From assembly GCA_028707375.1 (NCBI GenBank), contig JAQWCB010000033.1, positions 1 through 8,103 on the forward strand: a stretch of 8,103 nt of DNA. The letters run 5' to 3'. A model generated the notes under the pieces. It ran no database searches, was not told the DNA's origin, and saw only the letters and a list, made by a program, of their open reading frames with translations. The stretch comes from Bacilli bacterium (GTDB lineage Bacteria > Bacillota_I > Bacilli_A > RFN20 > CAG-288). Positions 1 to 5,539 of the stretch are shown in pieces (positions within the stretch are counted from its first letter, which is position 1; the number at the start of each line of letters is the position of its first letter). The position numbers were made by a program, and so were the translations under genes.

Positions 1-796
1 TCATTCTGGGATCCAAAGAATCAACCGGATCCTGGAAAATCATTTGAATTTCCGACATTAGATCGCGAGAAACGTGTTTATTGTCGTATCGTATTTGCTT
101 AATCTTCTTTTTTTGCTCTCTAACAACCGCGGCATTGCGATTCTTGATAGCTTCAATCTTCGATGCATAATCATTGTTGATTTTCGCTATTTCATCCTTG
201 TTGGTTTTCCCAACAAGCTCATCCTTTTGCTCTTTCTTTAATTTTTTAACTTTTTCGCGCATATGAATGCGTGAAAATTTAATTTCCTTCCTATTCCATC
301 TATCTCCAGCAGTAATTCTTTGACCTTTATAATAGACCGATCCAGAAGTAATGTTATAAAGTCTAATCAAGCAACGGCCGGTAGTCGTTTTACCACAACC
401 AGATTCTCCGACCAAGCCCATTGTCTCGCCTTTATAAACATCAAAACTCACATCGTGTACTGCTTTTAACTTAGGGGCGTTAACACCTGTCCCCAATTTA
501 AAGAACATCTTCATGTGGCGAACGGACAAAAGAATATTCTGGTCCACCAACTCTTTTTTGAACTTAACCTTAGACTTAAAGACTGCATCATTGTTCAATT
601 CTTCTGGTGTTAATAGATCAGGCTTTCCAGCAATATGCTCTTCTTTTTCATCGTGACTTTCGATATTTAATCTATCGTCTGTACCTTCCATGGCTGTCCC
701 GATTTCGTTCTTTATTGCGTTGGGGGAGGACTTTTCTTTGATATAGATATCGTCTTCGATAATTTTGTCGGCTTTGCGACTATACTGCTTGCTCAT
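1..796 (-). CDS. oppF: Oligopeptide ABC transporter ATP-binding protein OppF (C-terminal part beyond left edge)
   Basis: This is the second ATPase of the peptide importer; it pairs with OppD under the OppB/OppC channel. The frame is open from the ATG at 794-796 to the left edge, giving 265 complete codons. Residues 1-86 are a charged extension with no recognised motif. The ATPase fold begins near residue 87. Walker A is GESGCGKTT (130-138, Lys136) and the Q-loop is IFQDP (Gln255). The visible part stops at SLDPRM, so the signature, Walker B and H-loop lie outside the window. Lys136 and Gln255 are 119 residues apart, against 50 in the neighbouring OppD. The difference is a Lys/Glu-rich, proline-free insertion at about 167-243 that looks like a helix-turn-helix hairpin, with its turn near GKTNKDE (196-202). 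The start is chosen because AGGAGG sits 9 bases upstream. The gene overlaps the end of oppD by 17 bases in another frame. OppF rather than OppD is inferred from gene order and the CGKTT/DPVDSLDPRM style. Confidence in the family is high. Confidence 0.95.
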   Translation of the reverse strand, partial: MSKQYSRKADKIIEDDIYIKEKSSPNAIKNEIGTAMEGTDDRLNIESHDEKEEHIAGKPDLLTPEELNNDAVFKSKVKFKKELVDQNILLSVRHMKMFFKLGTGVNAPKLKAVHDVSFDVYKGETMGLVGESGCGKTTTGRCLIRLYNITSGSVYYKGQRITAGDRWNRKEIKFSRIHMREKVKKLKKEQKDELVGKTNKDEIAKINNDYASKIEAIKNRNAAVVREQKKKIKQIRYDNKHVSRDLMSEIQMIFQDPVDSLDPRM

Positions 797-2324
797 TGAG
801 TCTCTCCTCCTCTTTCCTTACTTCTCTCTTAATACGTTCAGAGACTATTTTAGGCATCTCCGCCTTTGGAGCATCTTTATAAAGAAGCCAAGTGGCGGCG
901 TAATGAGTATCGCTGACCTTAAATAGCGGTGGTTGATACTTATAATCGATAGCCATCGCATACCGGCTGCGCTCCGCAAAGGCATCACCGATTGGCGGAT
1001 AGACAAGATTGGGTGGAGTTCCCGGAATAGCATCTAATTTTTCCGCAGAATCAATATCAGGAATTGAGGCTAAAAGCGCCCAAGTATAAGGATGCTTGGG
1101 ATTGTAAAATATATCAATATTCGTTCCATATTCAACAATCTTACCTGCATACATTACCGCAACACGATCAGCCATGTTAGCAACAACGCCTAAATCGTGA
1201 GTAATAAAGATACAAGAGAGATTTCTTTCAACCTTAAGTTTATTAATCAATTCCAAAATTTGTGCCTGAATAGTAACGTCAAGCGCGGTTGTTGGCTCAT
1301 CGCAAATCAAGACCTCAGGAGTAGCTGTTAAAGCAATAGCAATAACAATACGCTGTCTCATACCACCAGAAAATTGGAAGGGATACTGTGAATATCTCTT
1401 TTCGGGCTGAGGAATACCAACTTCCTTCATCACTTCAAGGGCTCTTCTCTTGGCTTCAGCCTTCGTGATTTTGGTAAGATTTTGATATTCTAATTTGGCT
1501 TGCTTAATTTTCTGACGAAATTCATTCTTGCTAGTCTTGTCTGTTGAACGTTTCAATTCAACTTTGGCTTGCTTAATTTTATCGTTGCGAATTTTCTCAA
1601 TCTTTTCCTTGTACTCTTTTACCTCTTTTTTAGCAACAACTTTCTTTGCTTTCAAGGCAGCTTTTAATTCAGGGATATCTTTCTTATATTTAATATAAGC
1701 TTGCTTCTTGACCTCTGTAAGTTCGCTGTCAAGTTTCTTCTTCGTTTCGGCAATCTTAGTCTTCATCGCTGCGATTTCATCTTCGCTAGCACCCTTTTCG
1801 GTTTTATCTTTTAAATCCTTATTCAAATGATATAAGTAGTCTTCATTTTCATTCGTTTTTTGAGCAATCGCTTGCGCTCTAATAACTCTCGCATTTTTTA
1901 AAGCAATCAATTCAGCTGAGATTATGTCGTTATACTTATTCTTTAATTTATCATTATTAATAAGCATTGCTTCAGTAATCTGTTTTCCAATCTTCATAAT
2001 AGGATTTAGACTCGATAAAGGATCTTGGAAAATCATTCCAATCTTGTTTCCTCTAATGCGATGAAAATCCGCCTCAGAAATTTTTAATAAATCTTCACCT
2101 TCATAGATAATCTGTCCGCCTTCAACAATAGAGTTATTGGCTAAAATTCCCATAATTCCTTTACAAGTGACAGATTTGCCCGAACCAGATTCACCAACGA
2201 TACACAAAGTTTCGCCCTTGTACAAGTCAAAACTTACACCGCGAACAGCTTTAAGAATACCAGCATCAGTAGTGAAAGAAACTCTCAGATTCTTCACTTC
2301 AACAATTTTTTCTTTTTCACTCAT
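780..2324 (-). CDS. oppD: Oligopeptide ABC transporter ATP-binding protein OppD with a long coiled-coil-like insertion
   Basis: This ATPase powers peptide import at the cytoplasmic face of OppB/OppC. All catalytic motifs are present: Walker A GESGSGKS (44-51), Q-loop FQDP (Gln100), signature FSGGMRQ (318-324), Walker B VLICDEP (338-344), D-loop ALD (347-349) and H-loop THD (His376). The C-terminal oligopeptide-transporter domain follows from about 410, with HPYTWALLASIPD and IPGTPPNL. Its tail reads GDAFAERSRYAMAID, the Gram-positive form without the cysteines of the GCPFAPRC type. The protein is 514 residues, where typical OppD has about 320-360. The surplus is a Lys/Glu/Ala-rich segment at about 125-287 between Q-loop and signature, with a single proline (218), predicted to be several long helices. 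The ATG follows AAGGAAGTGA (2331-2340) at close range and lies 2 bases after the oppC stop. The stop is TAG and overlaps oppF. The motifs are intact, so it is probably active. Role of the insertion: unknown. Confidence 0.97.
   Translation of the reverse strand: MSEKEKIVEVKNLRVSFTTDAGILKAVRGVSFDLYKGETLCIVGESGSGKSVTCKGIMGILANNSIVEGGQIIYEGEDLLKISEADFHRIRGNKIGMIFQDPLSSLNPIMKIGKQITEAMLINNDKLKNKYNDIISAELIALKNARVIRAQAIAQKTNENEDYLYHLNKDLKDKTEKGASEDEIAAMKTKIAETKKKLDSELTEVKKQAYIKYKKDIPELKAALKAKKVVAKKEVKEYKEKIEKIRNDKIKQAKVELKRSTDKTSKNEFRQKIKQAKLEYQNLTKITKAEAKRRALEVMKEVGIPQPEKRYSQYPFQFSGGMRQRIVIAIALTATPEVLICDEPTTALDVTIQAQILELINKLKVERNLSCIFITHDLGVVANMADRVAVMYAGKIVEYGTNIDIFYNPKHPYTWALLASIPDIDSAEKLDAIPGTPPNLVYPPIGDAFAERSRYAMAIDYKYQPPLFKVSDTHYAATWLLYKDAPKAEMPKIVSERIKREVRKEEERLNEQAV
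806..811 (-). promoter_or_regulatory. Shine-Dalgarno site of oppF, inside the oppD end
   Basis: On the minus strand this reads AGGAGG, a perfect core match to the 3' end of 16S rRNA, followed by 9 bases and then the oppF ATG. It lies within the last codons of oppD (Glu/Arg codons). This supports ATG 794-796 as the oppF start and suggests that ribosomes finishing oppD reinitiate on oppF. Confidence 0.85.
1494..1580 (-). repeat. 18-base direct repeat within the OppD insertion
   Basis: The 18-base string tttggcttgcttaatttt (plus strand) occurs at 1494-1511 and again at 1563-1580. The copies are 69 bases (23 codons) apart and in the same frame. Each encodes KIKQAK on the minus strand (residues 249-254 and 272-277), followed by VEL or LEY. 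A looser relative, KKQA, sits at residues 206-209. This points to growth of the helical insertion by internal duplication, although a biased Lys-rich code could also favour such matches. Confidence 0.7.
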
Positions 2325-2326
2325 GA

Positions 2327-4330
2327 TTAATCACTTCCTTTCAACGATGGATTAAATGCGTCTCTTAGTCCATTACCAAACAAGTTAAAGGAAATCATTA
2401 ACAAGGCCATAATAACAGAAGGGAAAGCAATTAACATTGGATAGCTAGAAATAAATTTCTGGTTTTCTGATAGAGTTACACCAAATGAATCAAGACCCTG
2501 TAAACCTAAATTCAAATACGCCAAGGTGGCTTCAGAGAAAATAACCGCCGGAATCATCAAGACACTAGATGTAATGATGGTACCCATCGCGTTAGGAAGA
2601 ATATGACGATAAATCAATCTGCCATCACTCGCACCCAACGTACGAGCCGCCAAAACATATTCTCGCCGCTTAAAGCGGTAAAATTGCGTACGCGTTATGC
2701 CCGCGGTTGACATCCAACCAGTTAAACACAAAGCCAATACAAAGACTTGGAAACTAGTTCCCAAATTAATAATGCAAAGAGTCATAACAACAATCCACGG
2801 CACACCGCCAAGAACCTCTTTGAATCTTTCCATCACAATATCGGTCGTTCCTCCAAAATATCCAGAAACTGACCCCCAAATTAAGCCAAAGGTAAAACAA
2901 ACCACAAAAGTAATAATACCTAAAATTAAAGAAGTACGAAGCCCGGAAAAGGTGACTTTCAATAAATCTTTACCGCTGGCATCAGAGCCAAATAAGTAGC
3001 GAGGAGGTCTAGTATATCCTTTATCCATATATCTATATAGTGAAACTTTGCCTACAATTGAATATGTAGTGACACCCATAACATGGGAAACCGAAAAATT
3101 CTCAACCGTTCTAACCGGGCAATAAGTATCATCCAATATTTCAAAACTATCAATTAGATTACTTAAATCCTCTGCCGTTGGATTCTCTTTAGACATATAG
3201 GTATCTAAATCGATATTCATCCAACCGCGTGACACATATTTGTCAATAAGTGAACCACCGAATTTAAAATTATCTTTTTCCCCATAAACAACTTCATATT
3301 CATCATAAGTGAAGGAGCAAAAACGGATATTAGCATGATATAAATTAACAGTTGAATTGAGTGATGTCCAAAATCCGACATTTTCACCATCGTTGCTGAT
3401 ACTCAAAGAAGCGTTAGCGTCCTCACAACTTATCTTTGCCAATTTCTCATTCTCAGTCTCATCGCTTGAATCGATAATAACCTTTTCAACCAAAAGGTTC
3501 TTCATTCCATCTGGACTCGACTTTAAATGGAAGCCTAACTGAGCTCCAGCTAAATATGAACCAGAAAAACCTTTTGATGTTAACAAAGCGTTAAAATCAA
3601 GATCAAGATTACTATAATCAGTTGAATAGTCTTGAATCACAATCGTCTTGGGTATATCGTAGAGGAAAGTCTCAGGATTGTAATCCATATACGATAAATA
3701 AACTTGGAATTCTCCTAAAGTGAAGTCTCCACTTTCGCCAGTATTCGCAAACTTTATCACAAGATGATGCTCATTTGTTAGATATATATTAAAAGAATCC
3801 GAATATAACGAGCCAACAGATTCTGTATCACTTTGGTTCATCCACAAACGCATGTATCCACCATAAGCGTACTTATTAACAGCATCCGTGAAATTCTCAC
3901 CTTTCTTTGTAGTCGTAATGTCACTCACCCCGCGCGAATCATACGAATCAGGATCTGGCAATTTTGTTACTGGATCATAAGTAATATTATCAATTCTCTC
4001 TGTTCCATCCCAAAAACCTGTACCCGTATTGAATAGTTTGGGTCTAAGCATCGTCTCCGAAGGAGACACATCTGTAATATCCGCCGGTAAAGTCAAAGGC
4101 AAAAGGAAAGCAAATAGCAATAAAACGCCTAAAATTATTCCTCCAACAACCGATGATTTATTCTTGCGAAAACGCCTAAAAGCATCTTTAAAGAATGTTG
4201 TTGGCTTTGTCTTCAAAACTGTGTCCTTAATTTTTGTATCGTTTTGAACAAATTTTAAATCACTATCATCAATCTCAATTGTCTGCAAAACGTGTCTATC
4301 GTTTTCATAGGTAAAATCACTCTTTTTCAT
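2327..4330 (-). CDS. oppC: Oligopeptide ABC transporter permease OppC with a large extracytoplasmic insertion
   Basis: This is the inner half of the peptide channel. The 667 residues compare with about 300 for typical OppC. Residues 1-58 are cytoplasmic and end in a basic FRRFRKNK stretch typical before OppC TM1. TM1 is about 59-82. Residues about 83-440 form a large hydrophilic segment expected outside the membrane, with many beta-prone stretches (e.g. FNIYL, HHLVIKF, GEFQVYLSYM) and three cysteines (302, 338, 404). The canonical permease resumes at LFGSDASGKD (446-455, matching the family GTDxxGRD motif) and five further membrane helices follow, from about 466 to 650. The ATPase-contacting EAA loop is EYVLAARTLGAS...RHILPN (557-580). 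The end, NGLRDAFNP, is the usual family C-terminus. ATG 4328-4330 follows GGGAGGT at 9 bases, and the oppB TAA abuts it. The permease assignment is firm; the inserted domain is unrecognised. Confidence 0.96.
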   Translation of the reverse strand: MKKSDFTYENDRHVLQTIEIDDSDLKFVQNDTKIKDTVLKTKPTTFFKDAFRRFRKNKSSVVGGIILGVLLLFAFLLPLTLPADITDVSPSETMLRPKLFNTGTGFWDGTERIDNITYDPVTKLPDPDSYDSRGVSDITTTKKGENFTDAVNKYAYGGYMRLWMNQSDTESVGSLYSDSFNIYLTNEHHLVIKFANTGESGDFTLGEFQVYLSYMDYNPETFLYDIPKTIVIQDYSTDYSNLDLDFNALLTSKGFSGSYLAGAQLGFHLKSSPDGMKNLLVEKVIIDSSDETENEKLAKISCEDANASLSISNDGENVGFWTSLNSTVNLYHANIRFCSFTYDEYEVVYGEKDNFKFGGSLIDKYVSRGWMNIDLDTYMSKENPTAEDLSNLIDSFEILDDTYCPVRTVENFSVSHVMGVTTYSIVGKVSLYRYMDKGYTRPPRYLFGSDASGKDLLKVTFSGLRTSLILGIITFVVCFTFGLIWGSVSGYFGGTTDIVMERFKEVLGGVPWIVVMTLCIINLGTSFQVFVLALCLTGWMSTAGITRTQFYRFKRREYVLAARTLGASDGRLIYRHILPNAMGTIITSSVLMIPAVIFSEATLAYLNLGLQGLDSFGVTLSENQKFISSYPMLIAFPSVIMALLMISFNLFGNGLRDAFNPSLKGSD
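2331..2340 (-). promoter_or_regulatory. Shine-Dalgarno site of oppD, in the oppC tail
   Basis: The minus strand reads AAGGAAGTGA, one base different from the full anti-SD complement AAGGAGGTGA, with 6 bases to the oppD ATG. It lies in the last codons of oppC (Lys-Gly-Ser-Asp), so oppD translation is probably coupled to that of oppC. Confidence 0.75.
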
Positions 4331-5368
4331 TTACTTTTTACCTCCCATTCTGATTCTAGGATCAATGAATCCATAAGATAAATCCAAAATAATTCCTGCT
4401 GTCAGTCCAATGATGGTATAAAAAGCCATATCGACTAGTAGTAAATTGTAATCCGATCGCCCAATTGCTGTAATAAAGAGAGAGCCAACACCTGGAATAC
4501 CATATAACTTTTCGAGAATCATAGATCCTGACATAACATTTACAAATTCTGCAAGAATTGAAGGGAAAATAGGAACCATAGCATTTCGCAATGCGTGTCT
4601 AATAACAGTCTGCGATTTTGTCAATCCTTTAGTTCTGGCTAGTAGTAAATAATCAGAAGACATAACTTCTGTTAGCTCTGCTCGTGTGAAACGAGTATAA
4701 CCGCAGATTGATCCAAATGATAGTGAGGCTACGGGAATAATATAGCTTAGAATTTTAGTGCTTATTGGATCTTGAACTGAGTACCATTGCGATGGCAAGA
4801 TCTGATTTTGATAACAAAAAATTAGCATCAAAAAGGTAATGATGATAAAGCTTGGAAGGGATATAAAAATCATTACAACAGTAGAAATAATATGATCGGT
4901 CATCGTATTTTTCTTCAAAGCCGCCCAAATTCCTAACATAATTCCAATCGGAACCGAAATAAAAACAGAAATAATATTAACTTTAATCGTACTAGGCAAT
5001 CGACTTAGAATATACGCCATAGCATCTTGGTTAGGTGCGATATAAGTTGAAACGCCCCAATCCCACCTAGTAAAAATATTGTGAATCCACGCAAAATATT
5101 GCTCCATAATCGGCCTTTTATAAAAATAGTGCATAATGTGAGCTGTGTCGGTAGTATTAAACAATGACTCACCATATCCGGCGGTTGGCACATTAAAATC
5201 AACAACCAATCCCTGGTTAACTTGAGTTAAATAATATGCTAGTTTTGTTTGATCATTTCCTATAGGTTTAGAAAATGGCAACAATTTCATTAATAAAAAT
5301 GTAAGTGAAATAATGATAAAAGCAGTTATGAAAGCTAATATCAATCTCTTTAAGGTATATTTGTACAT
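4331..5368 (-). CDS. oppB: Oligopeptide ABC transporter permease OppB
   Basis: This permease forms the channel with OppC. At 345 residues it is close to the family norm. Membrane helices lie at about 9-30, 126-150, 160-185, 205-223, 265-285 and 308-330. Between TM1 and TM2 is an external stretch of about 95 residues containing the family-type QYFAWIHNIF (90-99) and WDWGVS (102-107). The EAA loop that contacts the ATPase is SDYLLLARTKGLTK...RHALRNAM (238-264). The conserved EKLYGIPGVGSLF (286-298) and the terminal IDPRIR (335-340) are present. The ATG at 5366-5368 follows AAGGAG (5374-5379) at 5 bases. It is the first gene after the oppA-oppB gap and shares its end with the oppC start. Substrate class comes from the family and gene order; dipeptide and oligopeptide permeases cannot be told apart by sequence alone. 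Confidence 0.96.
   Translation of the reverse strand: MYKYTLKRLILAFITAFIIISLTFLLMKLLPFSKPIGNDQTKLAYYLTQVNQGLVVDFNVPTAGYGESLFNTTDTAHIMHYFYKRPIMEQYFAWIHNIFTRWDWGVSTYIAPNQDAMAYILSRLPSTIKVNIISVFISVPIGIMLGIWAALKKNTMTDHIISTVVMIFISLPSFIIITFLMLIFCYQNQILPSQWYSVQDPISTKILSYIIPVASLSFGSICGYTRFTRAELTEVMSSDYLLLARTKGLTKSQTVIRHALRNAMVPIFPSILAEFVNVMSGSMILEKLYGIPGVGSLFITAIGRSDYNLLLVDMAFYTIIGLTAGIILDLSYGFIDPRIRMGGKK
4340..4346 (-). promoter_or_regulatory. Shine-Dalgarno site of oppC, in the oppB tail
   Basis: The minus strand reads GGGAGGT, 9 bases before the oppC ATG. The same bases include the Gly-Gly codons of the oppB C-terminus (MGGKK, stop), and the oppB TAA directly abuts the oppC ATG. The site fixes the oppC start and implies coupled translation. 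Confidence 0.85.
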
Positions 5369-5396
5369 ACTTTCTCCTTGTGTCTTCTAATTTGCC

Positions 5397-5438
5397 ACAT
5401 ATATTTAGTAATTTCAATTAAAATTATCAAATATATGT
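5397..5438. repeat. AT-rich inverted repeat upstream of oppB
   Basis: ACATATATTT (5397-5406) and AAATATATGT (5429-5438) are perfect 10-base inverted arms. Inside them TAATTT (5409-5414) and AAATTA (5421-5426) also pair, so the whole 42 bases can fold into one long AT-rich hairpin with two weak positions. It ends 28 bases before the oppB start codon. It could be a leader structure controlling oppB translation or mRNA stability, or an operator-like palindrome. Chance pairing in AT-rich DNA is a real alternative. Confidence 0.5.
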
Positions 5439-5483
5439 AAACAAAGAAAATAGGAAAGAAGTAGTGCTTTTGCACACTACCTC
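5439..5483 (-). terminator. Terminator-like hairpin between oppA and oppB
   Basis: On the minus strand GAGGTAGTG (5483-5475) pairs with CACTACTTC (5466-5458): nine pairs including one G-T wobble, around the 8-base loop TGCAAAAG. It is followed by TTTCCTATTTTCTTTGTTT, which is T-rich but interrupted. It starts 57 bases after the oppA stop. The T-rich side and position fit a leaky terminator or mRNA 3'-end stabiliser that raises oppA transcript above oppBCDF, as is usual for binding-protein operons. No strong sigma-A promoter is apparent downstream, so read-through into oppB is the simplest reading. Confidence 0.6.
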
Positions 5484-5539
5484 TCACCTAATAATTAACT
5501 TATTTACAATCTATAAGTTCACTCATCAAACGGCACTTA

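Noticed and set aside
943..1000. Possible damage to the OppD C-terminus because the GCPFAPRC cysteines are missing
   Set aside because: GDAFAERSRYAMAID followed by a THYAATWLL-type end is, from memory, the normal form in Gram-positive OppD such as streptococcal proteins, so this is a family variant rather than a lesion.
2697..2999. Plus-strand open frame of 100 codons opposite oppC
   Set aside because: It lies wholly antisense to the conserved permease core, shows no recognisable motif and is explained as a shadow of that gene. The same holds for the other short plus-strand frames opposite oppD, oppC and oppA.
5384..5440. Separate promoter for oppB
   Set aside because: TTGATA and TAAATA at 17-base spacing, and a GATAAT box, can be picked out on the minus strand. 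Matches are partial and expected by chance in such AT-rich sequence, and they overlap the inverted repeat.
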